Source: Rhizobium sp. AQ_MP
GTDB lineage: Bacteria; Pseudomonadota; Alphaproteobacteria; Rhizobiales; Rhizobiaceae
Direction: 5' to 3'
NCBI RefSeq assembly: GCF_014237835.1
Contig: NZ_JACJVI010000012.1
Location: 84,030 to 148,029 of the forward strand
DNA length: 64,000 nt
The position numbers were made by a program, and so were the translations under genes. Of this stretch, positions 1 to 10,385 are shown piece by piece; within the stretch, counting starts at the first letter, position 1; each line of letters opens with the position of its first letter. A model generated the notes under the pieces. The model ran no database searches and was not told the DNA's origin. It saw only the letters and a program-made list of their open reading frames with translations.

Positions 1-1066
1 CGATCATCATGTAGGCGATGACCCCTGATTGTCCCGCGTTGAGAAGCAGCGGGGCAGTGAGAGCGAAGGCGCCGATCGCCCACGCACCCCAGATCAGGAT
101 CTTCTCGCGTCCGATACGGTCAGACAGCCAGCCCGAAACCAGCATGGCAAGGACGCCCACCGCAGCCCCGGCCGCTTCGATGAGAAGGAAGGTGCCGGGC
201 GCCTCATCGGTGTAAAGGAAAATCCACGAAAGCGGGAAGACGGTCACCATGTGGAACATGGCGAAGCTCGCCAGCGGCACGAAGATGCCGAGCAACACCG
301 TGCGCCCGTCTTGCGAAAAGGTCGTTCTCAGACGTGTGGGCGTCAGTTCGTTCGCCTCGAACAGTTCCTTGAACTCCGGCGTGTCGACGATGCGCAGACG
401 CGCAAAGAGCGCCACGACATTGATAGCGAACGCAACGAAGAAAGGATAGCGCCAGCCCCAGTCGAGGAAGTCGGCAGCCGAGAGCGTCATGACCAGATAG
501 GCAAACAGCACGGCCGCAACGGCCAATCCAACCACTGCCCCGAGCTGCGGGATCATCGCATAGAACCCGCGCTTGTCCTTGGAAGCCGTGATGGCGAGCA
601 GAGGCGCGAGACCATCCCAGGTCCCCCCGAGCGCCAGGCCCTGGCCGACCCGCAATAGCGCCAACATGGCGATCGCCCACCATCCTGCCGTTTCGTAGGA
701 GGGAACGAGGCCCATGGCGACTGTGGACGTTCCCAGAAGGAAAAGCGCCACCGTCAGCTTTGTGACACGACCGTGGCGGCGGTCGAGTGCCGTGAAGAGA
801 ACGGTACCCAGCGGGCGCGCCACGAAGGCAAGTGCAACCAGCGCGAAGGACCAGAGCGTACCGGTCAGCGGATCAAGAAACGGGAAGATTCGCGCCGGAA
901 ACACGATCACCGAGGCAATGGCGAAGACGAAGAAGTCGAAGAACTCCGAGGTCCGGCCGATGATGACGCCGACCGCGATGTCCGACGGGGAAACGTGATG
1001 ATCGTCTTCGGACGTCGTGCGGCCCTTCTGGGCGGCGGGGGAGGCAGAACCGGTCATGCTCGCCAT
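1..1066 (-). CDS. MFS transporter, metabolite:H+ symporter type (3' end outside window)
   Basis: Reading the minus strand from the ATG at 1064-1066 gives an open frame of 355 codons that leaves the window at position 1. The product is a multi-helix membrane protein. After a ~30-residue hydrophilic N-terminus come hydrophobic segments, with GRTSEFFDFFVFA early on, ARPLGTVLF followed by a D-R-R-H-G-R loop (the MFS loop 2-3 motif), RVGQGLALGGTWDG in the fourth to fifth helix region, and a second SDRIGR loop in the C-terminal half. This layout fits the metabolite:H+ symporter (ProP/ShiA/YhjE-like) branch of the major facilitator superfamily. The substrate cannot be told from the sequence. A second ATG at 1057 is possible. 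It is transcribed divergently from the cyo operon. Confidence 0.8.
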   Translation of the reverse strand, partial: MASMTGSASPAAQKGRTTSEDDHHVSPSDIAVGVIIGRTSEFFDFFVFAIASVIVFPARIFPFLDPLTGTLWSFALVALAFVARPLGTVLFTALDRRHGRVTKLTVALFLLGTSTVAMGLVPSYETAGWWAIAMLALLRVGQGLALGGTWDGLAPLLAITASKDKRGFYAMIPQLGAVVGLAVAAVLFAYLVMTLSAADFLDWGWRYPFFVAFAINVVALFARLRIVDTPEFKELFEANELTPTRLRTTFSQDGRTVLLGIFVPLASFAMFHMVTVFPLSWIFLYTDEAPGTFLLIEAAGAAVGVLAMLVSGWLSDRIGREKILIWGAWAIGAFALTAPLLLNAGQSGVIAYMMI

Positions 1067-1305
1067 AACGCGTGCTCACTTTCTGGTTGCAATGGGGCGG
1101 ACAAGCATCGGGGGATATGCAGTCCATGCCGTAGTCTAACATGCGGAAACGAAATGCTTCAGGTGCGGCCAAATTGACAGGTGACAAATTGTCGTATGTG
1201 CTGCACCGCAAAACCGAACTAACTACCTCGGCGAATATCAATGGTCGTGGAGTGGTGTTCGGGGGGACCCCTGCTCTGTGACCCATCAGAGTATCAGGGT
1301 AAGAG
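1067..1305. promoter_or_regulatory. Divergent intergenic region, MFS gene / cyo operon
   Basis: This 239-base region must hold promoters for both the leftward transporter gene and the rightward cyo operon. An 11-base palindrome GACAA-A-TTGTC lies at 1183-1193. No clear sigma-70 -35/-10 pair or perfect FNR/FixK box (TTGAT-N4-ATCAA) could be assigned. No gene is apparent. Confidence 0.4.
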
Positions 1306-2511
1306 ATGCACGAGCTTCGCCTCCCGAAAATACTGGCCGCCATGGGGGCGGTCCTGTTCCTGTCTGCCTGCAAGGCCGAGGTCCTTGCCCCGACGGGAGA
1401 TGTAGCCGCCCAACAGCGCGATCTCCTCGTCATCTCAACCCTCTTGATGTTGATCATCATCATCCCCGTGATGGTGATGACCTGCTGGTTTGCCTGGCAT
1501 TATCGTGCAGCAAACAAGGAAGCGGTCTACAAGCCCAACTGGTCCCACTCGACGAAGCTTGAGCTGATCATCTGGGCGATCCCCCTGATGATCATCATCT
1601 GCCTGGGCGCGCTGACGTGGGTCGGAACGCATTTGCTTGATCCCTACAGGCCGCTTGCCCGGGTTTCTGCAGAGAAGCCACTCGATTCACAACAAGAGCC
1701 ACTGGAGATCCAGGTTGTCGCTCTCGATTGGAAATGGCTCTTCATCTACCCCCAATATGGCGTGGCCGCCGTCAACGAGATGCCGGTGCCCGTTGATCGC
1801 CCGATCCGTTTTTCGCTCACGTCGTCTTCGGTGATGAACGCCTTCTACATCCCCCACATGGCCGGGATGATCTACGCGATGCCGGGCATGCAGACGACTT
1901 TGCACGGTGTCTTCAATCAGGAAGGCACGTTCCAGGGGCTGGCATCCCACTACTCTGGTGCAGGCTTCTCCGGCATGCGCTTCAAGGCGAAGGCCAGCGA
2001 TCCCGCAGATTTCGACGTCTGGGTTGCGCAAGCGCGGGCCGGCACCGAGAAGCTGGACCGCACCCGTTATCTCGAGCTTGAGCGCCCCACCGAGAACGTC
2101 AAGCCCACGACCTTCGCCAGCGTCGACCCGATGCTCTTTCCGCGCGTCGTCAACATGTGCGTCGAAGAGGGCAAGATCTGCATGGCCGAAATGATGGCGC
2201 TGGATGCCCAGGGTGGTACGGGTCTGGCCGGCACGGTCAACATGAGCGCGCTGATCTACGACAAGCATGAGCGCCGCGGCACGCGCGAGCCGGTCTTCGG
2301 CTGGGAGCCCTTCAAGGTTCTCGGCTTCTGTTCGGTCGAGGAACTGGAGCAGATGCTGGCCGCCAAGCCCGCTTCGTTCAACGACAAGCCCGTCGTCTCT
2401 GGTCCCCTGATGGGACACAACATGCCACAGCCCGCATCGCCCTTCGGCGGAGATGCCGAGCGTTTCATCACGCTCGTTCGGCAGGCCTCCGGCAATGCGC
2501 CGCAACTCTGA
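1306..2511 (+). CDS. cyoA: Cytochrome bo3 ubiquinol oxidase subunit II
   Basis: Subunit II of the proton-pumping quinol oxidase (heme-copper superfamily), 401 aa. The N-terminus is a lipoprotein signal with lipobox LSAC and Cys22 as the modified residue. Two membrane helices follow (about residues 40-62 and 86-108), then a periplasmic cupredoxin-like domain. The Cu-A ligand pattern of cytochrome c oxidases is not seen, as expected for a quinol oxidase, while the conserved stretch around VMNAFYIPHM is present. A C-terminal extension resembling the COX_ARM region follows. Spacing to cyoB is 12 bases. A GGGTAAG element sits just before the start. Longer than the E. coli protein (about 315 aa), as is common in alphaproteobacteria. 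Confidence 0.95.
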   Translation: MHELRLPKILAAMGAVLFLSACKAEVLAPTGDVAAQQRDLLVISTLLMLIIIIPVMVMTCWFAWHYRAANKEAVYKPNWSHSTKLELIIWAIPLMIIICLGALTWVGTHLLDPYRPLARVSAEKPLDSQQEPLEIQVVALDWKWLFIYPQYGVAAVNEMPVPVDRPIRFSLTSSSVMNAFYIPHMAGMIYAMPGMQTTLHGVFNQEGTFQGLASHYSGAGFSGMRFKAKASDPADFDVWVAQARAGTEKLDRTRYLELERPTENVKPTTFASVDPMLFPRVVNMCVEEGKICMAEMMALDAQGGTGLAGTVNMSALIYDKHERRGTREPVFGWEPFKVLGFCSVEELEQMLAAKPASFNDKPVVSGPLMGHNMPQPASPFGGDAERFITLVRQASGNAPQL

Positions 2512-2523
2512 CAGGATACCGGC

Positions 2524-4530
2524 ATGGCCACTGCAATAGACCATTCCACCACGTTTCTTCTCGGTCGCCTCAACTGGAGTGCGATCCCGACGGATCCCAT
2601 CGTTCTCTCGACCTTTGTGGTCGTCGTCATCGGCGGTGCCGCCACCGTCGGCGCGCTGACATATTATCGCCTCTGGGGCTATCTCTGGCGCGAGTGGCTG
2701 ACGTCCGTCGATCACAAGAAGATCGGCATCATGTACATCATCCTGGCGCTGGTCATGCTGGTGCGCGGCTTTGCCGACGCCATCATGATGCGCCTGCAGC
2801 AGGTGCTGGCCTTCAATGGGTCCGAGGGCTATCTCAATGCACACCACTACGACCAGATCTTCACCGCCCATGGCGTGATCATGATCTTCTTCGTGGCGAT
2901 GCCTTTCGTCACGGGTCTGATGAACTATGTCGTGCCGCTGCAGATCGGCGCGCGTGACGTATCGTTCCCTTTCCTCAACAATTTCTCGTTCTGGATGACC
3001 GTCGGCGGCGCCGTGCTTGTCATGGCCTCGCTCTTCGTCGGCGAGTTCGCCCAGACGGGCTGGCTCGCCTTCCCGCCGCTGTCGGGCATTGGCTACAGTC
3101 CTTGGGTCGGCGTCGACTATTACATCTGGGGTCTGCAGATCGCCGGGGTGGGCACGACGCTCTCAGGCATCAACCTGCTCGTCACGATCGTCAAGATGCG
3201 TGCACCGGGCATGACCCTGATGCGCATGCCGGTTTTCACCTGGACGGCACTCTGCACCAACATCCTCATCGTCGCCTCCTTCCCGGTGCTGACGATGACG
3301 CTGATCCTTCTGACGCTCGATCGCTACGTGGGAACGAACTTCTTCACGAACGATCTCGGCGGCAACCCGATGATGTACATCAACCTCATCTGGATCTGGG
3401 GCCACCCGGAAGTCTACATCCTCATACTGCCGCTCTTCGGTGTTTTCTCGGAGATCACCTCGACCTTCTCGGGCAAGCGCCTCTTCGGCTACAGCTCGAT
3501 GGTCTATGCGACCGTCTGCATCACGATCCTGAGCTATATCGTCTGGCTCCACCACTTCTTCACCATGGGTTCTGGCGCCTCGGTGAACGCCTTCTTTGGC
3601 ATCACCACCATGATCATCTCTGTGCCCACGGGGGCCAAGATCTTCAACTGGCTCTTCACCATGTACAAGGGGCGGGTCCGCTTCGACCTGCCGATGATGT
3701 GGACGGTGGCCTTCATGCTGACCTTCACCATCGGTGGCATGACGGGCGTTCTTCTGGCTGTTCCGCCGGCCGACTTCGTCCTGCACAACTCGCTCTTCCT
3801 GGTGGCGCACTTCCACAACGTCATCATCGGCGGCGTGCTGTTCGGTTGCTTTGCCGCGATCGTCTACTGGTGGCCCAAGGCCTTCGGCTTCACGTTGAAC
3901 GTGTTCTGGGGCAAGGTCTCCTTCTGGAGCTGGGTCAGCGGCTTCTGGCTCGCCTTCATGCCGCTCTATGTCCTCGGCCTGATGGGTGTCACACGCCGCA
4001 TGCGCGTCTTCGACGACCCGGATCTCAGGATCTGGTTCATCCTGGCCGCCCTCGGCGCGCTGCTGATCGCCGTCGGTATTGCCGCCTTCTTCATCCAGAT
4101 TGCCGTCTCGATCTGGCAGCGGAAGGACAACATGGATGTGACCGGCGACCCCTGGGGTGGACGGACGCTTGAATGGGCGACCTCGTCTCCGCCGCCGGCC
4201 TATAATTTCGCCTTCACGCCCGTCGTTCATGATCTCGACGCCTGGCACGACATGAAGCAGGTCGGCCAGACCCGTCCGAAGGCACCTTACCTGCCGATCC
4301 ACATGCCGCGTTACACCGGCACGGGTGTGATCATCTCAGGCCTTGCCACGCTCTGCGGCTTCGCGCTGGTCTGGTACATCTGGTGGCTGGCAGCTCTGTC
4401 CTTCCTCGCGATCATTGCCGTCTCGATCGCCCATACCTTCAACTACGACCGGGATTACTATGTCCCCGTCGACGAGGTCGAGCGTGTCGAAAAGGCCCGT
4501 GACCGCGAACTGGCAAGCGTAGGAGCGTAA
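2524..4530 (+). CDS. cyoB: Cytochrome bo3 ubiquinol oxidase subunit I
   Basis: Catalytic subunit of the quinol oxidase, 668 aa, close to the E. coli length. It carries the low-spin heme b, heme o3 and Cu-B that reduce oxygen to water while pumping protons. Diagnostic histidine motifs are all visible: HGVIMIFF (helix II heme ligand), WGHPEVYI (Cu-B His cross-linked to Tyr), VWLHHFF (two Cu-B histidines) and VAHFHNVI (heme o3 and heme b ligands). About 15 hydrophobic segments are present, including the extra helices typical of CyoB. It is the second gene of a tightly packed operon, 12 bases after cyoA and 5 before cyoC. Confidence 0.97.
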   Translation: MATAIDHSTTFLLGRLNWSAIPTDPIVLSTFVVVVIGGAATVGALTYYRLWGYLWREWLTSVDHKKIGIMYIILALVMLVRGFADAIMMRLQQVLAFNGSEGYLNAHHYDQIFTAHGVIMIFFVAMPFVTGLMNYVVPLQIGARDVSFPFLNNFSFWMTVGGAVLVMASLFVGEFAQTGWLAFPPLSGIGYSPWVGVDYYIWGLQIAGVGTTLSGINLLVTIVKMRAPGMTLMRMPVFTWTALCTNILIVASFPVLTMTLILLTLDRYVGTNFFTNDLGGNPMMYINLIWIWGHPEVYILILPLFGVFSEITSTFSGKRLFGYSSMVYATVCITILSYIVWLHHFFTMGSGASVNAFFGITTMIISVPTGAKIFNWLFTMYKGRVRFDLPMMWTVAFMLTFTIGGMTGVLLAVPPADFVLHNSLFLVAHFHNVIIGGVLFGCFAAIVYWWPKAFGFTLNVFWGKVSFWSWVSGFWLAFMPLYVLGLMGVTRRMRVFDDPDLRIWFILAALGALLIAVGIAAFFIQIAVSIWQRKDNMDVTGDPWGGRTLEWATSSPPPAYNFAFTPVVHDLDAWHDMKQVGQTRPKAPYLPIHMPRYTGTGVIISGLATLCGFALVWYIWWLAALSFLAIIAVSIAHTFNYDRDYYVPVDEVERVEKARDRELASVGA

Positions 4531-4535
4531 AGACC

Positions 4536-5156
4536 GTGAACACCGTCACCCAAACCGATACGCCTGCCGTCTATTGGGAAACCGAGCCGCATCATCACCC
4601 GGAAGGCGCGTCCACGCGGCTCGGCTTCTGGATCTACCTGATGAGCGACTGCCTGATGTTCGCAGTCCTCTTTGCGGTCTTCGCCGTGGTCGGCCAGAGC
4701 TATGCGGCCGGCCCCGGTCCCAAGGCTCTGTTCGATCTGACGCTCATTGCCATCAACACCGGTTTCCTGCTGGTCTCCTCAATCACCTTCGGCTTTGCGA
4801 TGCTTGCCATGTATGAGGGCCGGCAGGCCCGCATGCAGATCTGGCTGGCCGTCACGCTGCTGCTGGGCCTCGCCTTCCTGGCGCTCGAAATCTATGAGTT
4901 CCATCACCTGATCGAACTCGGCGCCGGTCCGCAGCGCTCTGCCTTCCTGTCGGCCTTCTTCGCGCTGGTCGGCACCCACGGCCTGCACGTGCTGTTCGGC
5001 TGCATCTGGCTCGTCACCCTGATGGTCCAGATCAACCAGAAGGGTCTGATCCCGGCAAACACCCGCCGCATGGAATGCCTGAGCATGTTCTGGCACTTCC
5101 TCGATGTCATCTGGATCGGGGTTTTCACCTTCGTCTATCTCCTGGGGATGATCTGA
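4536..5156 (+). CDS. cyoC: Cytochrome bo3 ubiquinol oxidase subunit III
   Basis: Subunit III of the heme-copper quinol oxidase, 206 aa with five membrane segments, starting from GTG with an AGGAGCG ribosome-binding site about 9 bases upstream. The His-rich N-terminus (HHHPEGAST) leads into the first helix (GFWIYLMSDCLMFAVLFAVFA), and the FHHLIELG and GTHGLHVLFG stretches are typical of family III subunits. It supports subunit I stability and proton delivery. The stop codon overlaps the cyoD start by one base, which suggests translational coupling. Confidence 0.95.
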   Translation: MNTVTQTDTPAVYWETEPHHHPEGASTRLGFWIYLMSDCLMFAVLFAVFAVVGQSYAAGPGPKALFDLTLIAINTGFLLVSSITFGFAMLAMYEGRQARMQIWLAVTLLLGLAFLALEIYEFHHLIELGAGPQRSAFLSAFFALVGTHGLHVLFGCIWLVTLMVQINQKGLIPANTRRMECLSMFWHFLDVIWIGVFTFVYLLGMI

Positions 5157-5554
5157 TGTCGCAACATTCCATCAAGCCTCATGCCCATCATGAGCCGGGT
5201 CATGACAATACCGGCCATGATCACGGCAGCTACCGCTCCTATCTGACGGGCTTTGTGCTGGCCGCGATCCTGACGATCATTCCTTTTGCCATCGTCATGG
5301 GCGGCGGCTTCGAAAGCCGTGTCCTCACGGCGGTCACGGTGATCGGCTTCGCCGTCGTCCAGATCCTCGTTCACATGGTGTATTTCCTGCACATGAACAC
5401 CCGCTCCGACGAGGGCTGGACCATGCTGTCGATGATCTTCACAGTCATCGTCGTGGTCATCATGATCGCCGGATCGGTCTGGGTCATGTACAACCTGAAC
5501 ACCAACATGATGCCGACAATGGATCACGAAAGCTTCCAGGGCTTCGGCTCCTGA
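5156..5554 (+). CDS. cyoD: Cytochrome bo3 ubiquinol oxidase subunit IV
   Basis: Small subunit IV of the quinol oxidase, 132 aa with three hydrophobic segments after a His-rich cytoplasmic N-terminus. The start was set at 5156 because TGATG joins the cyoC stop to this ATG and a GGGGATG element precedes it; an upstream in-frame ATG at 5075 lies inside cyoC and is unlikely. The conserved HMVYFLHM stretch between helices two and three is the family signature. It is needed for assembly of Cu-B in subunit I. Confidence 0.93.
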   Translation: MSQHSIKPHAHHEPGHDNTGHDHGSYRSYLTGFVLAAILTIIPFAIVMGGGFESRVLTAVTVIGFAVVQILVHMVYFLHMNTRSDEGWTMLSMIFTVIVVVIMIAGSVWVMYNLNTNMMPTMDHESFQGFGS

Positions 5555-5570
5555 GGAGATCGGTAAGACA

Positions 5571-6281
5571 ATGACCGAGGCGCGCAGACCATGGTGGTTC
5601 ATTGGACTGGGCGTCCTCGCCATCGGCCTGCTCGTCGGCCTTGGCGTCTGGCAGCTCCAGCGCCTGCAATGGAAAACGGCTCTCATTCAACGCGTCGAGG
5701 CGGGGCTTGTGGCCCCGCCGGTCTCCGCACCGGGTCCCGATGCCTGGGCTCAGGTGAGCTTCGACACATCAGAGTATCGCCGCATCGAAGTGCGCGGCCG
5801 TTATCTGCCCGCGGACGACCTTCTGGTGAAGGCCGTGACCTCGCGCGGATCCGGTTTCTGGGTGATGACGCCCTTCGAGACGGATGACGGCTGGCGCCTC
5901 TTCATCAACCGCGGCTTCGTTCCCGATGACCGGACCTCGGTCGCCGACAGGCCGAGACCTGAGGGTGAGCATAGTGTCACAGGGCTGCTGCGTTTAACCC
6001 AGCCGGGCGGTGCCTTTCTCCGCGACAACGACCCTGCGGCCAACCGATGGTTCTCCCGTGACACGGTCGCCATGTCCCAGTCCGTCGGGCTGGGGGAGGT
6101 CGCACCGTATTTCGTCGATGCCGATGAACAGGGCGATGACCTGCCCGTCGGCGGACTTACGGTGGTTTCCTTCCCCAACAAGCATTTCGGCTATGCCATG
6201 ACATGGTTCGGTCTGGCTGGTGTCTTCGCCTATCTGCTGTACCGCGCGACGATCCAGACGAAGCGAAGCGATGAGGTCTAG
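5571..6281 (+). CDS. SURF1-family oxidase assembly protein
   Basis: 236-aa SURF1-like protein with one membrane helix at each end (about 11-30 and 205-225) and a periplasmic domain between, the standard SURF1 topology. Family motifs seen are GVWQLQRLQWK after the first helix, INRGFVP in the middle, and NKHFGYAMTWFGLA at the second helix. SURF1 proteins help insert heme into subunit I of heme-copper oxidases. Its place 16 bases after cyoD, with GAGGAG upstream, indicates that this copy serves the bo3 quinol oxidase rather than an aa3 oxidase. Confidence 0.92.
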   Translation: MTEARRPWWFIGLGVLAIGLLVGLGVWQLQRLQWKTALIQRVEAGLVAPPVSAPGPDAWAQVSFDTSEYRRIEVRGRYLPADDLLVKAVTSRGSGFWVMTPFETDDGWRLFINRGFVPDDRTSVADRPRPEGEHSVTGLLRLTQPGGAFLRDNDPAANRWFSRDTVAMSQSVGLGEVAPYFVDADEQGDDLPVGGLTVVSFPNKHFGYAMTWFGLAGVFAYLLYRATIQTKRSDEV

Positions 6282-6301
6282 TCAGCCGCTAGCCTCCTGG
6301 C

Positions 6302-7039
6302 TCAATAGGAGCTTTCCAGGCTGTATCGACTGCCCGGATAAAGCAGCCTGACTGATGTCACCAACCGGTCCCCCGACCAGGTCCGACGCCTGACCTGAAG
6401 GCAGGGTTCGGATCGCGCGATCGCCAGCAACCGGCATTCCCATGGCTGCGGCAACACCGCCTCGACGAACTGTTCGGCGCGGGAGATGGGCGCGATACCG
6501 CTCAGATAGGCGTTGGGCGTAATCGTCCGGAAATCCTGGTCGAGATAGGCGGGCGCAAGCTCAGCATGGACAAAGCGATCTTCCAGCTGGATCGGCAGAT
6601 CGTCTTCCTTGTGCACGATGACCGAGTGGAAGGCGGAGGTGCCAGCGTCCACTTCCAATCGGTCCGCCAGATCGTGATCGCAGACTTCGGCCTGCATCAG
6701 CACGATCTCGACCGAATGCTGGCCGCCGCGCTCGGCAATCTCCTCGGCGATGTTGCGCACGTCGCTGACATTGGCCCGACGCTTCTTCGGCGCAACGAAG
6801 GAGCCGCGCCCCTGGACCCGCACGATGACGCCTTCGCTGGCGAGTTCTCTCAGCGCCCGATGCGCCGTCATCCGGCTGACCCCCAGCATCTCGACGAGCT
6901 CGTTTTCGGAGGGGATGCGGAAATTGATCGGCCATTCGCCACGCTCAATCCGCGCCTTGATCTCGGACTTCATCTGCTCGTAGAGCGGCGTATCCTGACC
7001 TTCCTCGGGAAGTGCAAAGCCTGGTTGATCATCGGACAT
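6302..7039 (-). CDS. hutC: Histidine utilisation repressor (GntR/HutC family)
   Basis: 245-aa regulator with an N-terminal GntR winged helix-turn-helix (about residues 17-85, including IPSENELVEMLGVSRMTAHRAL and GRGSFVAP) and a C-terminal UTRA ligand domain ending in RRRTWSGDRLVTSVRLLYPGSRYSLE. HutC proteins repress hut genes and respond to urocanate. It is the last gene of the minus-strand hut series, 66 bases after hutD, so it is probably autoregulated with the operon. Its 3' end faces the end of the SURF1 gene across about 20 bases. Confidence 0.92.
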   Translation of the reverse strand: MSDDQPGFALPEEGQDTPLYEQMKSEIKARIERGEWPINFRIPSENELVEMLGVSRMTAHRALRELASEGVIVRVQGRGSFVAPKKRRANVSDVRNIAEEIAERGGQHSVEIVLMQAEVCDHDLADRLEVDAGTSAFHSVIVHKEDDLPIQLEDRFVHAELAPAYLDQDFRTITPNAYLSGIAPISRAEQFVEAVLPQPWECRLLAIARSEPCLQVRRRTWSGDRLVTSVRLLYPGSRYSLESSY

Positions 7040-7105
7040 GCTGGTCGATCCTGCTGGTGGCGATGCGAATGTGGTGTCGCGGCGCGGCGGTCAATTCCTT
7101 ATCGG

Positions 7106-7735
7106 CTAAGGCCTTGTCGAGGCAACTGTTTCGGAACCGGATCCCTGATCGGTCACGGCAGACACCTCGATGACGTAAAGGCCACAATCAGCCCCGAGAG
7201 GCTCGATCGCGAGCTCGAATGGCATCCGCTCGCAGATCAGGACATCACCGAGCCCGACATCCGATCGCATACTATCGATCTTAACCGCAGCATCGCCGCG
7301 AAAAACGATCGCGACGGTGTCACCGGACATGGAAAGGGTCTGCGCGGCTGACACGCCAATCTTCGTCATGCGATGGACGAAACGCCCGCGCCGGCTCATG
7401 ACATTGAGATCGAGCGTTTCGCCGCCAAGACAATCCGCCTGCACCTCCGCATCGCCGGAAAAGGCAAAGGGAGGCGAGCCTACGAGAAGCGGCACCTCCC
7501 GCCGCCCGTCGACCGTCAGCTGCATGCCGTCGCCCTTGAGAACGGCGATCGTCCTGTCGATCCCGGCAAAGACCGAGAACGGACCGGAGGCCCCGACGGT
7601 TGCAAGACTGATCCGCCAGTCGAACCCGCCGGAGCCATCCGAAGCAGGTCGGGAGATTACCTCGCGGGTGATCCCCAGCCCATTTTTCCAGGGCATCTTC
7701 AGGTGCTCGTCGAAGCGCTGGATGCGGAGGGACAT
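7106..7735 (-). CDS. hutD: HutD-family protein
   Basis: 209-aa cupin-fold HutD protein. The start was placed at 7735 (MSLRIQRFDEH) because GGGAGA precedes it and the extra upstream in-frame residues overlap hutU. Typical features are MPWKNGLGITREV near the N-terminus, FDWRISLATV, and a glycine-rich beta-strand core. HutD is found only in hut operons. A role as a governor that caps pathway flux by binding urocanate or a product has been proposed in Pseudomonas; its activity here is inferred only from family and position. It starts 17 bases after hutU. Confidence 0.88.
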   Translation of the reverse strand: MSLRIQRFDEHLKMPWKNGLGITREVISRPASDGSGGFDWRISLATVGASGPFSVFAGIDRTIAVLKGDGMQLTVDGRREVPLLVGSPPFAFSGDAEVQADCLGGETLDLNVMSRRGRFVHRMTKIGVSAAQTLSMSGDTVAIVFRGDAAVKIDSMRSDVGLGDVLICERMPFELAIEPLGADCGLYVIEVSAVTDQGSGSETVASTRP

Positions 7736-7752
7736 GGGGCCGTCGGTCTCCC

Positions 7753-9426
<1,674 letters not shown>

Positions 9427-9469
9427 GGTCCTGTTTCCTTGTGGAACGTCTCATCGATCTTATTGAATG

Positions 9470-9580
9470 GCCCCTCACCCTGACCCTCTCCCCGCAGGCG
9501 GGGAGAGGGGAAAGCGAGGCTGCGACGCGCTGCCTTCTCCCCGTTTACGGGGGGAAGGTGCCGGCAGGCGGATGAGGGGC
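9470..9580. repeat. REP/RIME-like intergenic palindromic element
   Basis: A ~111-base element bounded by a perfect 8-base inverted repeat, GCCCCTCA at 9470-9477 and TGAGGGGC at 9573-9580. Inside are two GC-rich hairpins, one CTCTCCCCG-CAGG-CGGGGAGAG and one around CTTCTCCCCGTTTACGGGGGGAAG. The form matches the dispersed intergenic repeats common in rhizobia. It sits between hutG and hutU and overlaps the last ~10 codons of hutG, so it supplies the hutG stop codon. It may attenuate or stabilise the polycistronic mRNA. Confidence 0.8.
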
Positions 9581-10384
9581 TGCATGCTTTGCTAACTCGA
9601 GCGCGATGGTTTCGATGGATGTCAGAATGTTCTTGAGATGGCGCCGCAGTGTCTCGGCCTTCCCGGCGTCATAGGCAAAGGGTGGTGCTTCAGTGGCCAG
9701 GTGCGTGATCTGCGCCAGTTCCATCTGAATGGCGTGCACGCCGGTGTCGGGCTGCCCGTAATGCCGTGTCGTCCAGCCGCCCTTGAAGCGACCGTTGACC
9801 ACTGACGTATAGCCTTGGGCCCGGCCGGCGATCTCGGCGGCGGCTTTCTCGATCCTGGCATCGCAGGTGCGGCCCATGTCCGTGCCGATGTTGAAGTCCG
9901 GAAGGCGCCCTTCGAACAGAAATGGGATCAGCGAGCGGATCGAATGGCAGTCGTAAAGCACCGCCACGCCATGAATTGCCTTCACGCGTTCGATTTCTGC
10001 TTTCAGCGCCGCATGATAGGGCGCGTGGAAGCCTGCCAGCCGATCGGCAATATCATCCTCGGTCGGCTCCTCGCCGCTTTTCCAGATGGCGACGCCGTCG
10101 AAATCCGTCTCCGGCACGAGACCGGTGGTGTTCTGCCCCGGATAGAGGCTCACCCCTGCGGGATCGCGGTTCGCATCGATCACATAGCGATGGAAGGTCG
10201 CCCTGACCGTTGTCGCATCCGGCAACAATCCGGCATAGAGCTCATGGATATGCCAGTCGGTATCGGCCAGCAGCTTGCCGTTGTCATTGAGGCGATCCCA
10301 GATCGCAGGCGGAACATCCGTGCCCGTATGCGGGAAGGCGAGAACAACGGGGGAGGTGCCTTGGGTAATTTCGAAGACGGCCAT
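9545..10384 (-). CDS. hutG: N-formylglutamate deformylase
   Basis: 279-aa N-formylglutamate amidohydrolase that releases formate and glutamate, the last step of the HutF/HutG branch. The start at 10384 (MAVFEITQG) lies one base after the hutH stop; longer in-frame forms would run into hutH. Family motifs are FPHTGTDVP near the N-terminus, DTDWHIHELY, VIDANRDPAG, LYDCHSI (metal-binding Asp/His) and a C-terminal MELAQ. The C-terminal PHPPAGTFPP is encoded by the REP-like repeat and is probably not part of the conserved fold. Confidence 0.92.
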   Translation of the reverse strand: MAVFEITQGTSPVVLAFPHTGTDVPPAIWDRLNDNGKLLADTDWHIHELYAGLLPDATTVRATFHRYVIDANRDPAGVSLYPGQNTTGLVPETDFDGVAIWKSGEEPTEDDIADRLAGFHAPYHAALKAEIERVKAIHGVAVLYDCHSIRSLIPFLFEGRLPDFNIGTDMGRTCDARIEKAAAEIAGRAQGYTSVVNGRFKGGWTTRHYGQPDTGVHAIQMELAQITHLATEAPPFAYDAGKAETLRRHLKNILTSIETIALELAKHAAPHPPAGTFPP

Positions 10385-10385
10385 C

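Noticed and set aside
1174..1193. FNR/FixK box before cyoA (TTGAC…GACAA)
   Set aside because: The halves are not an inverted repeat and lack the TTGAT-N4-ATCAA form; only the short GACAAATTGTC palindrome is real.
1687..2871. Long minus-strand open frame opposite cyoA/cyoB (394 codons)
   Set aside because: High-GC antisense shadow: composition full of Arg, Asp, Gly and His, no family motif, and it lies entirely over well-supported genes.
3102..4302. Long open frames on both strands across cyoB
   Set aside because: Alternative frames of the oxidase subunit I gene; repetitive His/Arg/Asp composition and no ribosome-binding site.
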